From NCBI RefSeq assembly GCF_002093665.1, contig NZ_MRWE01000002.1, positions 186,001 to 250,000 of the forward strand: a DNA stretch of 64,000 nt. Direction: 5' to 3'. Numbering within the stretch: the stretch's first letter is position 1; each line of letters starts with the position of its first letter. Shown in pieces: positions 39,528-52,763 of this stretch. A program made the translations under genes and the position numbers. Under the pieces are notes generated by a model. It was not told where the DNA came from and searched no databases. It saw nothing but the letters and a program-made list of their open reading frames with translations. This DNA comes from Rouxiella badensis. GTDB lineage: Bacteria; Pseudomonadota; Gammaproteobacteria; Enterobacterales; Enterobacteriaceae.

Positions 39528-40913
39528 ATGGCCCAATTCTACTCTCCGAACCGCCGCGTGACGACCCGGCAAATGATTACTGTGACCGCAACCGACCTTG
39601 ACGCGTTCGGGCAAGGTGTGGCGCGTCACAAGGGTAAAACGATATTTGTCACTGGCCTGCTGCCCGGAGAACAGGCAGAAGTGACGCTGACCGAAGACAA
39701 ACGCCAGTATGCCAAGGGGCGAGTAAAGCGCTTGCTGAGCACCAGCGAGGATCGCGTCGCGCCAGAATGCCCTCACTTTTCGGTCTGCGGCGGTTGCCAG
39801 CAGCAGCATGCCAGCGTCGCGCTGCAACAGCGCAGCAAGTCGGAATCTCTTCTGCGCCTGATTGCGCGCGAGACTGGCGTTAATGCCGAGCCGGCTCCGG
39901 TCATTGCCGCTGAACCTTACGGATATCGCCGTCGTGCCAAACTTGGCTTGCAGATTGCTTTAGCCAAACCGGGTGCGAAGAAAATGCCGGTAATGGGCAA
40001 GCCTCAAAAGGGTGCAGCGGTGGCCTCAGGTCCGCTAATGATGGGATTCCGGCAAGAAGGCTCCAACTCGCTGATAAACATCACGCGTTGCCCGGTGCTC
40101 CGCCCAGAACTGGAGCAACTGCTGGTTCCGTTGCACCAATGTTTAGCGGCGCTAAAGGCGGTCAGCCGCCTCGGACACGTTGAACTGGTATTGGCAGACA
40201 ACGGCCCGGTCGTCGTGCTGCGTCATCTCGACCCGCTGGTTGAGAGCGACAGGGAGAACCTGTTGGCGTTTGCCGAGCGCCACGGCATCACGTTTTTCCT
40301 CGCGCCTGACAGCGAGAACATTGAAAAATTGTGTGGTGAATCGCCGTTTTATCATATTGACGGCTTAGCCTTGCAGTTTAATCCGCGAGATTTTATTCAG
40401 GTTAATGACGCAGTTAACCAAAAAATGGTCGCGCAGGCGTTATCATGGCTGGATATACAGCCAGAAGATCGCGTATTGGACCTGTTTTGCGGGATGGGCA
40501 ATTTCACTTTGCCGCTGGCAAAGCGGGCAAAGCAGGTTGTCGGGGTAGAAGGTGTTGCCACGCTGGTGGCGAATGGGCAAGATAACGCTAAGCGTAATCA
40601 TTTATCCCATGTCTCTTTTTACCACGAGAACCTTGAGGACGACGTGAGCCGGCAACCTTGGGCCGCGCAGGGCTTCAATAAGGTGTTATTGGACCCCGCA
40701 CGCGCCGGTGCCCCCGGAGTCATGGCGCATATTATTAAACTTGCTCCGCAACGAGTGGTCTATGTTTCTTGTAATCCGACCACTCTGGCGCGTGACAGCA
40801 AAACTTTGCTGGAGGCGGGCTATCGTCTGAAAGAGGTGCGTATGCTGGACATGTTCCCGCACACCGGGCACCTCGAATCGATGGCTTTGTTTATCAACCA
40901 GTCTGGTGAATAA
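39528..40913 (+). CDS. rlmD: 23S rRNA (uracil(1939)-C5)-methyltransferase
   Basis: Methylates U1939 of 23S rRNA using S-adenosylmethionine. It is 461 residues from ATG 39528 ([10 protein letters not shown], matching the family); an in-frame ATG at 39516 would add four residues, and neither start has a clear ribosome-binding site. It has a TRAM domain near 10-70, iron-sulfur cysteines in [13 protein letters not shown] motif [14 protein letters not shown], and catalytic Cys in [12 protein letters not shown]. It is 69 bp upstream of relA. Confidence 0.95.
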   Translation: MAQFYSPNRRVTTRQMITVTATDLDAFGQGVARHKGKTIFVTGLLPGEQAEVTLTEDKRQYAKGRVKRLLSTSEDRVAPECPHFSVCGGCQQQHASVALQQRSKSESLLRLIARETGVNAEPAPVIAAEPYGYRRRAKLGLQIALAKPGAKKMPVMGKPQKGAAVASGPLMMGFRQEGSNSLINITRCPVLRPELEQLLVPLHQCLAALKAVSRLGHVELVLADNGPVVVLRHLDPLVESDRENLLAFAERHGITFFLAPDSENIEKLCGESPFYHIDGLALQFNPRDFIQVNDAVNQKMVAQALSWLDIQPEDRVLDLFCGMGNFTLPLAKRAKQVVGVEGVATLVANGQDNAKRNHLSHVSFYHENLEDDVSRQPWAAQGFNKVLLDPARAGAPGVMAHIIKLAPQRVVYVSCNPTTLARDSKTLLEAGYRLKEVRMLDMFPHTGHLESMALFINQSGE

Positions 40914-40982
40914 AAATTTATACCCCGTTGCAGGAGCAGTGGCTCGGGTGCGACGGTGATACCAGAAACGTAGGGAGAGGTT

Positions 40983-43226
40983 ATGGTTGCGGTACGTAGT
41001 GCACATTTGAATACGGCTGGCGAATTTGCGCTTGACGAGTGGATCACGACTTTAGGCATCTCCAGCCAGGAATCATGTGAGCGTTTAGCCGAAACCTGGC
41101 GCTACTGCGAACAACAAACTCAAGGGCATCCCGACGCCTCGCTGCTGCTATGGCGCGGCCTGGAAATGGTAGAAATCCTTTCCACGCTGAGCATGGACAA
41201 CGACAGTATGCGCGCGGCGCTGCTGTTCCCGCTGGTTGATGACGGCATTATTGACGAGGCGACCCTCGCCAAGGCGTTCGGTAAAGACATCACTTATCTG
41301 GTGCACGGCGTACGCGACATGGACGCTATTCGCCAGCTGAAGGCCACGCATAATGACTCGATGGCCTCGGAGCAGGTCGATAACGTCCGCCGCATGCTGC
41401 TGGCCATGGTCGAAGATTTCCGCTGCGTGGTGCTCAAGCTCGCCGAACGTATCGCTCACCTGCGTGAGGTAAAAGATGCGCCGGAAGAAGAGCGAGTGCT
41501 GGCGGCGAAAGAGTGTACCAACATCTATGCGCCGCTCGCTAACCGTCTCGGTATCGGCCAACTAAAATGGGAGCTTGAGGACTTCTGCTTCCGCTACCTG
41601 CACCCTGATGAATACAAACGTATCGCCAAACTGCTGCACGAGCGTCGTATTGACCGCGCGCAGTATATCGATGACTTTGTCAGCACTGTGCGTAACGCCA
41701 TGGCGGAAGAGGGCATTAAGGTTGATGTCTACGGCCGACCAAAACACATCTACAGCATCTGGCGCAAGATGCAGAAAAAATCCCTCTCCTTCGACGAGTT
41801 GTTCGACGTACGCGCCGTGCGCGTAGTGGTTGAACGCCTTCAGGACTGCTATGCCGCACTGGGGATTGTGCACACTCATTTCCGCCATCTGCCTGACGAG
41901 TTTGACGACTACGTCGCTAATCCGAAGCCGAACGGTTATCAGTCGATCCACACGGTGGTGCTGGGCCCGCGTGGTAAAACGCTCGAAGTACAGATTCGTA
42001 CCCGCCAGATGCACGAAGACGCCGAATTAGGCGTGGCCGCGCACTGGAAATACAAAGAGGGTACGGCGGTTGCAGGCGGCCGCAGCGGCGGTTACGAAGG
42101 CCGTATCGCATGGCTTCGTAAGCTTATTGCCTGGCAGGAAGAGATGGCCGACTCGGGCGAAATGCTCGACGAAGTGCGCAGCCAGGTGTTCGATGACCGA
42201 GTTTATGTGTTTACGCCGAAAGGTGACGTGGTCGACCTGCCAATGGGCTCCACGCCGCTCGATTTCGCCTACCACATTCACAGCGACGTCGGTCACCGCT
42301 GTATCGGGGCGAAAATTGGTGGCCGCATCGTGCCGTTTACCTATCAGTTGCAGATGGGCGATCAGGTCGAAGTTATCACCCAGAAGCACCCGAACCCAAG
42401 TCGTGACTGGCTGAACCCAAGTCTGGGGTATATCACCACCAGCCGTGGGCGCTCGAAGATCCAGAACTGGTTCCGTAAGCAGGACCGCGACAAGAATATT
42501 ATCGCCGGCAAGCAGATTCTCGACGACGAGCTCGAGCGCATGGACATCAACCTGAAGGACGCTGAAAAGCTCCTACTGCCGCGCTATAACTTTAACTCGC
42601 TCGACGAGCTGCTGGCGGCCATCGGTAATGGCGACATTCGGCTCAACCAGATGGCGAATTATCTTCAGTCGCAGCTGAAGAAACCGAGTGCGGAAGAGCT
42701 TGATGAAGAGGCGCTGCGCCAGCTGACGCAGAAAACGACTCGTGCGCCGGTACGCAGTGGCTCGAAAGAAAACGGCCGCGTTGTGGTGGAGGGCGTGGGT
42801 AATCTGATGCACCACATCGCCCGCTGCTGCCAGCCGATTCCGGGCGACGAAATTATTGGTTTCATCACCCAGGGGCGCGGAATTTCAATTCACCGTGCGG
42901 ACTGTGACCAGCTCGAAGATCTGAAGTCTCATGCACCGGAGCGTATTGTCGATGCGGTGTGGGGCGAGAGCTATTCAAGCGGATATTCCCTGGTGTTGCG
43001 TGTGGTAGCGAACGACAGGAGTGGACTACTGCGTGACATCACCACCATTCTTGCCAACGAAAAAGTTAACGTGCTGGGCGTTGCCAGCCGCAGCGATACC
43101 AAGAATCAGCTGGCAACTATCGACATGGACATCGAGATCTACAATCCGCAGGTCTTGAGCCGGGTTATCGCCAAGCTCAATCAGCTGCCGGATGTCATCG
43201 AAGCCAAGCGCCTCCATGGTTCCTAA
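40983..43226 (+). CDS. relA: (p)ppGpp synthetase RelA
   Basis: Ribosome-associated ppGpp synthetase activated by uncharged tRNA. It is 747 residues: an N-terminal pseudo-hydrolase domain in which the HD residues are replaced (FPLVDDGIID), a synthetase domain near 240-390 with KPNGYQSIHT, TGS domain near 405-465, a zinc-finger-like region (HHIARCCQPIPGD), and a C-terminal ACT domain. The start at 40983 follows GGGAGAGG. A single degenerate ERIC element separates it from mazG. Confidence 0.98.
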   Translation: MVAVRSAHLNTAGEFALDEWITTLGISSQESCERLAETWRYCEQQTQGHPDASLLLWRGLEMVEILSTLSMDNDSMRAALLFPLVDDGIIDEATLAKAFGKDITYLVHGVRDMDAIRQLKATHNDSMASEQVDNVRRMLLAMVEDFRCVVLKLAERIAHLREVKDAPEEERVLAAKECTNIYAPLANRLGIGQLKWELEDFCFRYLHPDEYKRIAKLLHERRIDRAQYIDDFVSTVRNAMAEEGIKVDVYGRPKHIYSIWRKMQKKSLSFDELFDVRAVRVVVERLQDCYAALGIVHTHFRHLPDEFDDYVANPKPNGYQSIHTVVLGPRGKTLEVQIRTRQMHEDAELGVAAHWKYKEGTAVAGGRSGGYEGRIAWLRKLIAWQEEMADSGEMLDEVRSQVFDDRVYVFTPKGDVVDLPMGSTPLDFAYHIHSDVGHRCIGAKIGGRIVPFTYQLQMGDQVEVITQKHPNPSRDWLNPSLGYITTSRGRSKIQNWFRKQDRDKNIIAGKQILDDELERMDINLKDAEKLLLPRYNFNSLDELLAAIGNGDIRLNQMANYLQSQLKKPSAEELDEEALRQLTQKTTRAPVRSGSKENGRVVVEGVGNLMHHIARCCQPIPGDEIIGFITQGRGISIHRADCDQLEDLKSHAPERIVDAVWGESYSSGYSLVLRVVANDRSGLLRDITTILANEKVNVLGVASRSDTKNQLATIDMDIEIYNPQVLSRVIAKLNQLPDVIEAKRLHGS

Positions 43227-43229
43227 TCC

Positions 43230-43345
43230 CCGTCGTGCTTAACGCTGTAGCAGCGTTAGCGGTGCCTGCCCTCCTGACTCAATGACTCATGTCAGCTTGT
43301 CGGGGGGCTCGCTTGCCGCATGTTGAAGCTTCAATGACCTAGGGA
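43230..43345. repeat. degenerate ERIC-like element between relA and mazG
   Basis: The core at 43273-43304 has outer arms CCTGA/TCGGG (one T-G pair) and an inner stem TGAC/GTCA around TCAT, with the same 32-nt span as the other copies. The flank GCGTTAGC...TGCC on the left and CTCGCTTGCCGC on the right match the ERIC pattern. It is a single copy in the relA-mazG transcript region. Confidence 0.62.
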
Positions 43346-43376
43346 TAATTCTCTTTTAAAATTTACGGAAAGCCTC

Positions 43377-44192
43377 ATGACAACTTCACTTCCCCTGCAG
43401 CGCCTCCTCGGTATTATGAAAACCCTGCGCGATCCGGTTGCCGGTTGTTCGTGGGACAAAGAGCAAACCTTCGAGACTATCGCACCCTATACGCTGGAAG
43501 AAACCTACGAAGTGCTTGATGCCATTGAGCGTAAAGACTTCGCCGACCTGCGCGACGAGCTGGGTGACCTGCTGTTTCAGGTGGTGTTCTATGCGCAGAT
43601 GGGCAGCGAACAAGGGCTGTTTAATTTTGACGATATCTGCACCGCTATCTCCGACAAGCTAGAGCGTCGCCACCCTTACATCTTCAACCAGCAGCAGTCT
43701 GCTCCCGACAAAGACACGACTCAGGTGCTGCTTGAATGGGAGAAGGGTAAATCGCAGGAACGTGCCGACAAGGCGCTATTCTCAGCCCTCGATGATATTC
43801 CTGCCACGCTTCCTGCTCTGATGAAGGCGCACAAGATCCAAAAACGCTGTGCTAACGTCGGCTTCGACTGGACCACGCTCGGCCCGGTGCTTGATAAGGT
43901 CTATGAAGAGATAGACGAAGTGATGTTTGAGGCCAAACAGGCCGTGGTCGATCAGGATAAATTGGGCGAGGAGATAGGCGACATGCTGTTCGCAACCGTG
44001 AACCTTTCTCGTCACCTCGGACACAAGGCCGAAGGCGCTCTTCAGGCCGCAAACCGTAAATTTGAACGTCGTTTTCGCCAGGTTGAAGAAATAATTCGCG
44101 GCTCAGGCCTGAAAATGGAAGAAGCGAGCCTCGAACAGATGGAAGAGGCCTGGCAGCAGGTCAAAATGCAGGAAAAATCAGGCCTGAGGTAA
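43377..44192 (+). CDS. mazG: nucleoside triphosphate pyrophosphohydrolase MazG
   Basis: Hydrolyses NTPs and dNTPs to monophosphates; in E. coli it lowers ppGpp effects during starvation. It is 271 residues with two tandem all-alpha MazG domains. The N-terminal one has LRDELGDLLFQVVF and the C-terminal one LGEEIGDMLFATVN (both E-x-x-E...E-x-x-D metal-binding type). It lies between relA and pyrG; no mazEF toxin-antitoxin pair is present between relA and mazG, unlike in E. coli. Confidence 0.96.
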   Translation: MTTSLPLQRLLGIMKTLRDPVAGCSWDKEQTFETIAPYTLEETYEVLDAIERKDFADLRDELGDLLFQVVFYAQMGSEQGLFNFDDICTAISDKLERRHPYIFNQQQSAPDKDTTQVLLEWEKGKSQERADKALFSALDDIPATLPALMKAHKIQKRCANVGFDWTTLGPVLDKVYEEIDEVMFEAKQAVVDQDKLGEEIGDMLFATVNLSRHLGHKAEGALQAANRKFERRFRQVEEIIRGSGLKMEEASLEQMEEAWQQVKMQEKSGLR

Positions 44193-46170
<1,978 letters not shown>

Positions 46171-46228
46171 AATATAAGACCAGAGGTGCGCTGCCGGAGT
46201 GCGGCGCATCCTGAGTCCGAAGCTTTAG

Positions 46229-47557
<1,329 letters not shown>

Positions 47558-47577
47558 TTTCTGAACCCTGGCTTCAC

Positions 47578-47601
47578 AAAACCCGCTTCGGCGGGTTTTT
47601 T
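47578..47601 (+). terminator. rho-independent terminator after eno
   Basis: Nine-bp stem AAAACCCGC/GCGGGTTTT with a TTCG tetraloop and a following T run. Confidence 0.93.
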
Positions 47602-47741
47602 ACTTTATTAGAAACCCCCTTTATTAGCCGAGCAACGCGGTGAATCGAAGATTTCTGAAAGTTGTGCGATTCCGCGATAGGTTTGGCGCAACCCGCGATG
47701 TCTGCGATAATAGCCGTTGGCTCCTTAACACTGAGATACAC

Positions 47742-48413
47742 ATGCAGTACCCGATTAACGAGATGTTCGAAACCCTGCAAGGGGAAGGCTATTTTACCGG
47801 CGTGCCGGCTATTTTTATTCGTTTACAGGGCTGCCCGGTGGGCTGTAGCTGGTGCGATACGAAACACACCTGGGAAAAATTCGCCGATCGTGAAGTCGAT
47901 ATGCAGCGTATCCTGGTTAAAACCGAAGAGAGCGACGCGTGGGGCAATGCCACCGCCGAGCAGCTGCATCAGGTTATCAAGAATCAGGGTTGGACGGCCA
48001 ACCACGTCGTGATAACCGGCGGTGAGCCGTGCATCTACGATTTGCAGCCGTTGACCGAGCTTTTGGAATCATTGGGCTATAGCTGCCAGATTGAAACCAG
48101 TGGCACGCATGAAGTGCGCTGTTCTGCCAAGACCTGGGTGACGGTTTCTCCAAAAGTGAATATGCGTGGCGGTTACGACATTCTGCCGCAGGCTCTGCAG
48201 CGAGCAGACGAGATTAAGCATCCGGTCGCACGCCAGCGTGATATCGATGCATTGGAAGTGTTGCTTGCGACACTGACCGACCAGAAGGCGCGTATTATCG
48301 CCCTACAGCCGATCAGTCAGAAAGAAGAAGCCACTAAATTGTGTATCGCGACGTGCATCGCCAAAAACTGGCGGTTGTCAATGCAGACCCATAAGTATTT
48401 AAACATCGCCTAA
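47742..48413 (+). CDS. queE: 7-carboxy-7-deazaguanine synthase
   Basis: Radical-SAM enzyme forming the 7-deazaguanine ring of queuosine precursors from carboxytetrahydropterin. It is 223 residues, the E. coli length. The cluster cysteines are in GCPVGCSWCDTKHTW (a CX3CX2C form), and GGEP follows. The start at 47742 gives MQYPINEMFETLQGEG; the frame is open upstream to 47640 but this is not family-like, and the ribosome-binding site is weak. It is convergent with queD across a repeat array. Confidence 0.96.
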   Translation: MQYPINEMFETLQGEGYFTGVPAIFIRLQGCPVGCSWCDTKHTWEKFADREVDMQRILVKTEESDAWGNATAEQLHQVIKNQGWTANHVVITGGEPCIYDLQPLTELLESLGYSCQIETSGTHEVRCSAKTWVTVSPKVNMRGGYDILPQALQRADEIKHPVARQRDIDALEVLLATLTDQKARIIALQPISQKEEATKLCIATCIAKNWRLSMQTHKYLNIA

Positions 48414-48924
48414 TTTTCTTCGCCCTTGTCACTGTGGCGGCGTTGCTTCGCTTGCTCGCCCGAATCACTGACTTATGTCAGCTCATCGGGACTTGCGCAC
48501 TTTGCGCCTTGCCACAGCAACAAGGGCTTTGAAAATTCTTTCTTTGGTCTTGTCACTGTGGCGGCGTTGCTTCGCTTACTCGCCCGAATCACTGACTCAT
48601 GTCAGCTCATCGGGACTTGCGCACTTTGCGCCTTGCCACAGCAACAAGGGCTTTGAAAATTCTTTCTTTGGTCTTGTCACTGTGGCGGCGTTGCTTCGCT
48701 TGCTCGCACGAATCACTGACTTATGTCAGCTCATCGGGACTTGCGCACTTTGCGCCTTGCTACAGCAACAAGGGCTTTGAAAATTCTTTCTTTGGTCTTG
48801 TCACTGTGGCGGCGTTGCTTCGCTTACTCGCCCGAATCACTGACTTATGTCAGCTCATCGGGACTTGCGCACTTTGCGCCTTGCCACAGCAACAAGGGCT
48901 TTGAAAAGAGGTTAGGCGAGCAGT
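48414..48924. repeat. four tandem ERIC-like repeats between queE and queD
   Basis: A 511-bp gene-free gap is filled by four units of exactly 124 bp starting at 48425, 48549, 48673 and 48797 (the last ends near 48907). Cores at 48459-48490, 48583-48614, 48707-48738 and 48831-48862 have outer arms CCCGA/TCGGG (unit 3: CACGA) and inner arms CTGAC/GTCAG. Unit ends are also inverted (CTTGTCACTGTGGC against GCCACAGCAACAAGG), so each unit is a long imperfect palindrome, as in ERIC. Units differ at only a few bases. Confidence 0.8.
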
Positions 48925-49284
48925 TTAACCGCGATAAACGCAGCCGGCGGTGCAGGTTTCTTTGATGCGCACCGCGCTCAGCAGGGGAAGCTGAGGCTTC
49001 ATCTTGTTCCAGATCCATTCGGCGAGTACTTCGCTGGTTGGATTTTCAAGGCCCGGGATATCATTGAGATAATAGTGATCCAGGCTGTCTAGGGTCGGTT
49101 TAAACGCGGCTTTCAGCTCAGCAAAATCCATGACCCAGCCGGTGTGTGGATCAACTTCGCCGGTGATTTCCAGACGCACGGCAAAAGAGTGCCCATGCAG
49201 GCGGCCACATTTATGCCCTGCGGGAACGTGAGGCAGGTGATGAGCGGCTTCGAACATAAAATCTTTAAATAATGTAGTGGTCAT
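48925..49284 (-). CDS. queD: 6-carboxy-5,6,7,8-tetrahydropterin synthase
   Basis: Turns dihydroneopterin triphosphate into 6-carboxytetrahydropterin, the substrate of QueE. It is 119 residues. Zinc-binding histidines lie in FEAAHHLPH and RLHGHSF, with the catalytic Cys in GHKCGRLHG. It faces queE across the repeat array; in E. coli the two genes are also near each other but separated by other genes. GluQ in this window acts on tRNA carrying the final queuosine. Confidence 0.97.
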   Translation of the reverse strand: MTTTLFKDFMFEAAHHLPHVPAGHKCGRLHGHSFAVRLEITGEVDPHTGWVMDFAELKAAFKPTLDSLDHYYLNDIPGLENPTSEVLAEWIWNKMKPQLPLLSAVRIKETCTAGCVYRG

Positions 49285-49454
49285 AACACTGTCTCGTTGA
49301 CTGCAAAAAACGCGGCATATTAACGGAATCTGGCCGCTTACGCCATGACTTATCTGCTCTGCAAATAGACAGATATTGAGCTTTGGTGTATTTACTCAAT
49401 GTGACTCGATGACTTACATTGGGGGCGTTGGATATTAACCTATTGAGATAGTGA

Positions 49455-50621
49455 ATGATTAGAGCGCTGCGTTGGGCCATTTTGTTGCTGATAGTTTCTG
49501 CAACAGCTAAAGCCGATGAACTATCGATCCCCTATAAATTACCCACTGCGGGTGATGCACCGGCGGTAAATACCCCTGTGCCTGCGGCTCCTGACAAGGC
49601 AGCATCGGCTACACCGCAAACTGCGCCCGCTGCGCCTGCTGCGCCATCGCCTGCGGTGACGCCGTCTGCGGTTTCCGCTGCAAAAGCTGCCCCTGCTAAC
49701 GGTCAAACGGTTACGACGCCCGCAGCACCGGCCAAGCCTGCTGTCTCTAAAGCCCCCGCCAAGCCCACTGGGATAGTGTTAAAAACCCTGGCCGATGGCA
49801 CCGGCAGCTTTTACTTCCCGGTTGGTGGCAACAAAAAACCTGTCGAAGTCTTCACCTATCAGCCCGCCGGTACCGACGCCAGCACCCCGGTGATTATGGC
49901 GATGACGGGTGTCGATCGTAACGCATCCACCTACCGCAACGACTGGATCAAAATCGCCGACCAATACCATTTCCGCATCGTGGTTCCGCGTTTTACCGAT
50001 CAGGACTTCCCCGGCAGCTATGGCTATAACCTGGGAAATATCCAGGATCCGAAAACGCATCACCGGCTGCCTAAGTCGCAGTGGACCTTCACCTTGGTGA
50101 ATGACATTTTCAACGCCATGCGCCAGCAAGGAATCACCACTCAGTCTCAGTATTATCTGTTTGGCAACAGCGCGGGCTGCCAGTTCGTTCACCGTATGCT
50201 GACCCTGCTGCCGCAGCCAGAGGTCAAGGCCGCTATTTGCTCCGCCGCTGGCTGGTGGACGCTGCCGGATACCGACCAGCGCTGGCCTTACGGTCTGCGC
50301 GCCTCGCCGATAAAAGTCAGTCAGTCTCAGTTGGCCGAGTACTTTGCCAAACCTATTCTCATTGCGGTGGGGACCAATGACGACGATCCTGAAAATCGTC
50401 TGCTGCGTCACTCCAAGGGCGCGATGGCGCAAGGCGTAACGCGTCTTGACCGTGCCGAGAACTTTTTCACCACCTCTCAGCAGCAGGCAGAGCAAAACTA
50501 CATGCCGTTTAACTGGCACTTTGTGGCGCTTCCGGATATCGGCCATAGCGATATCAAAATGTCGATTTACGCCGCAGGGCAGTTCTCGCGCTTCGAGCAG
50601 CAGCACGAGTTCAATCCATAA
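49455..50621 (+). CDS. putative exported alpha/beta hydrolase with Ala/Pro-rich linker
   Basis: Not recognised from E. coli K-12. It has 388 residues: a probable signal peptide cleaved after ATAKA (residue 20), a low-complexity Ala/Pro/Thr/Lys linker at about 40-105, then an alpha/beta hydrolase domain resembling esterases of the PHB-depolymerase type. A likely triad is S239 in FGNSAGCQF, one of D309-D311 in GTNDDDPE, and H364 in DIGHSD. The linker could span periplasm or peptidoglycan. Substrate unknown. It lies between queD (divergent) and cysJ and has its own terminator, so it is probably a single-gene unit. Confidence 0.75.
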   Translation: MIRALRWAILLLIVSATAKADELSIPYKLPTAGDAPAVNTPVPAAPDKAASATPQTAPAAPAAPSPAVTPSAVSAAKAAPANGQTVTTPAAPAKPAVSKAPAKPTGIVLKTLADGTGSFYFPVGGNKKPVEVFTYQPAGTDASTPVIMAMTGVDRNASTYRNDWIKIADQYHFRIVVPRFTDQDFPGSYGYNLGNIQDPKTHHRLPKSQWTFTLVNDIFNAMRQQGITTQSQYYLFGNSAGCQFVHRMLTLLPQPEVKAAICSAAGWWTLPDTDQRWPYGLRASPIKVSQSQLAEYFAKPILIAVGTNDDDPENRLLRHSKGAMAQGVTRLDRAENFFTTSQQQAEQNYMPFNWHFVALPDIGHSDIKMSIYAAGQFSRFEQQHEFNP

Positions 50622-50679
50622 CGGACTGATGTTCTGCGCCACTTTCTGACGGCAAGCCTGTGAACTCAAAGAAATTTTT

Positions 50680-50704
50680 AACCCCGCAAATGCGGGGTTT
50701 TCTC
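50680..50704 (+). terminator. rho-independent terminator after the hydrolase gene
   Basis: Eight-bp stem AACCCCGC (50680-50687) and GCGGGGTT (50692-50699) with an AAAT loop, then TTCTC; a modest T run. Confidence 0.78.
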
Positions 50705-50960
50705 ATCTAGACTCCTGAATTTACCCCCGATGAATAAACCTGATTTTTTTATTAGTTATTTCAGTAGCCTATAACTGCGGCTTTACCACTTTTACCGATA
50801 GTTTCTACCTGAAAAAACACTTAGTCATTATGGTTATTTAATATTCCCATCACTTATTTAATTGTTATGATCCTGCTGGTTAACCTTACAAGCTATCAAA
50901 TTCTTAATCATTTAATGGCCCGCTGAAACTGGCTTAAGCAATAAGGGAATTCGTACCGCG
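50705..50960 (+). promoter_or_regulatory. cysJ upstream region
   Basis: The gene-free gap from 50622 to 50960 holds the preceding terminator and then an AT-rich leader. TATGAT at 50866-50871 could be a -10 hexamer. The poor -35 match would fit a CysB-dependent promoter, as known for cysJIH, but I cannot point to a definite CysB site. Confidence 0.4.
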
Positions 50961-52763
50961 ATGACGACTCAGGCTCCTCCTCTATCTTTGCTTCCGTTAA
51001 CCCCGGAGCAAATGACACGGCTGCAATCGGCGATTGGTGACTATTCGCCGACCCAGTTAGCCTGGCTTTCAGGTTATTTTTGGGGATTGACTAACCAGCA
51101 GTCGGGCGCGGTGGCGGCACCTGCTCCAGTCGCTGCGGCGGCATCGATTACCCTTATCTCAGCGTCCCAGACCGGTAACGCACGCCGTCTGGCCGAGCAG
51201 CTGCGCGATGCGCTGGTTGCGGCTAAGCTTAACGTTAACCTGGTCAACGCCGGTGACTACAAGTTCAAGCAGATTGGCCAGGAAAAATTACTGCTGATCG
51301 TCGCGTCTACACAGGGAGAGGGCGAGCCGGCGGAAGAGGCTGTGGCGCTACACAAGTTCCTGCTTTCCAAAAAGGCGCCGCAAATGTCCGATACGGCCTT
51401 CGCGGTGTTTGGCCTGGGTGACACTTCTTACGAATTCTTCTGTCAGGCGGGTAAGGACTTTGATAGCCGTTTGGGTGAACTCGGCGCAGAGCGTTTGCTC
51501 GACCGCGTAGACGCCGACGTTGAGTACCAGCACCAGGCCGCTGACTGGATTCAAAATGTGGTTGAGGTACTGAAAAAGCGCGTACCTGCCGAAGGTCCTG
51601 CCGCGCTGGCGGCTACCGTCGCTGGAAACGTGAATCAGCTCGACAGCAGCCCTTACACCAAGGAACAGCCGCTGACGGCGCTGCTTTCGGTCAACCAGAA
51701 AATTACGGGTCGCAACTCTGATAAAGACGTGCGCCATATTGAAATTGATTTAGGCGATTCTGGCCTGCGCTACCAGCCGGGTGACGCGCTGGGCGTGTGG
51801 TTCGAAAACAGTCCTGCTCTGGTGAAAGAACTGCTCGAGCTGCTGTGGCTGAAAGGCGATGAGCCGGTCGAAGTCCACGGCAAAACGCTCGCGTTGAGCG
51901 ATGCGCTTACGCATCATATCGAGCTGACGCAGAACACCACGGTCATTGTCGACAAGTACGCCGCCGTATGTCGCGACGCCGACCTGCTGGCGCTGGTTTC
52001 CGACAAGAGCGCGTTGCAACAGTTTGCACAGAACACGCCGTTCGTCGACATGATTCGCCGTGCACCGACCGAGCTTCAGCCTCAGCAACTGGTTGATATG
52101 CTGCGCCCGCTGACGCCACGGCTTTATTCTATTGCCTCTTCACAGGCGGAAACCGACACCGAAGTCCACATTACCGTCGGCGTAGTGCGTTACGAAATTG
52201 ATGGCCGTGCGCGTACCGGGGGAGCGTCGGGCTATCTTGCTGACAGACTGCAAGAAGACGGTGAAGTCCGCGTCTTCATCGAGCACAACGATAACTTCCG
52301 TCTGCCGGCCGATCCTGAGGCACCGGTCATTATGATCGGCCCGGGCACCGGTATTGCGCCCTTCCGCGCCTTTATGCAGCAGCGTGATAACGACGGTGCG
52401 GGCGGTAAAAACTGGCTGTTCTTTGGTAATCCGCACTTTACCGAAGATTTCCTTTATCAGGTTGAGTGGCAGCGCTATGTCAAAGATGGACTGTTAACCC
52501 ATATTGACCTGGCCTGGTCGCGCGACCAGTCCGAGAAAGTTTACGTTCAGGACAAGCTGCGTGCCAAAGGCGCTGAAGTGTGGCAATGGCTGCAGGAAGG
52601 CGCACATATTTATGTCTGCGGTGACGCCAACCGCATGGCGAAAGACGTGGAGCAGACGCTGCTTGAGCTGATTGCCGAGCACGGTTCCATGAGCCTTGAA
52701 GACGCCGATGAATTCCTGAGCGAGCTGCGTTTTGACCGTCGTTACCAGCGAGATGTCTATTAA
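50961..52763 (+). CDS. cysJ: sulfite reductase flavoprotein (alpha) subunit
   Basis: Passes electrons from NADPH through FAD and FMN to CysI for sulfite reduction to sulfide. It is 600 residues: a flavodoxin domain with [15 protein letters not shown] near 65-80, an FAD domain with RLYSIASSQ, and an NADPH domain with [16 protein letters not shown]. Its stop overlaps the cysI start (TAATG at 52761-52765). First gene of cysJIH. Confidence 0.98.
   Translation: MTTQAPPLSLLPLTPEQMTRLQSAIGDYSPTQLAWLSGYFWGLTNQQSGAVAAPAPVAAAASITLISASQTGNARRLAEQLRDALVAAKLNVNLVNAGDYKFKQIGQEKLLLIVASTQGEGEPAEEAVALHKFLLSKKAPQMSDTAFAVFGLGDTSYEFFCQAGKDFDSRLGELGAERLLDRVDADVEYQHQAADWIQNVVEVLKKRVPAEGPAALAATVAGNVNQLDSSPYTKEQPLTALLSVNQKITGRNSDKDVRHIEIDLGDSGLRYQPGDALGVWFENSPALVKELLELLWLKGDEPVEVHGKTLALSDALTHHIELTQNTTVIVDKYAAVCRDADLLALVSDKSALQQFAQNTPFVDMIRRAPTELQPQQLVDMLRPLTPRLYSIASSQAETDTEVHITVGVVRYEIDGRARTGGASGYLADRLQEDGEVRVFIEHNDNFRLPADPEAPVIMIGPGTGIAPFRAFMQQRDNDGAGGKNWLFFGNPHFTEDFLYQVEWQRYVKDGLLTHIDLAWSRDQSEKVYVQDKLRAKGAEVWQWLQEGAHIYVCGDANRMAKDVEQTLLELIAEHGSMSLEDADEFLSELRFDRRYQRDVY

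Noticed and set aside
48414-48924. CRISPR array
   Set aside because: Units are 124 bp and nearly identical throughout, with no unique spacers and no cas genes nearby.
48426-48965. Overlapping 76-101 codon open frames repeating MSAHRDLRTLRLATATRALK-like peptides
   Set aside because: They arise because the same 124-bp non-coding unit is read repeatedly; 124 is not a multiple of three, there is no ribosome-binding pattern, and the units are palindromic ERIC DNA.
49779-50669. 296-codon open frame antisense to the hydrolase
   Set aside because: The plus-strand frame has a signal peptide and catalytic triad; the antisense frame has neither.
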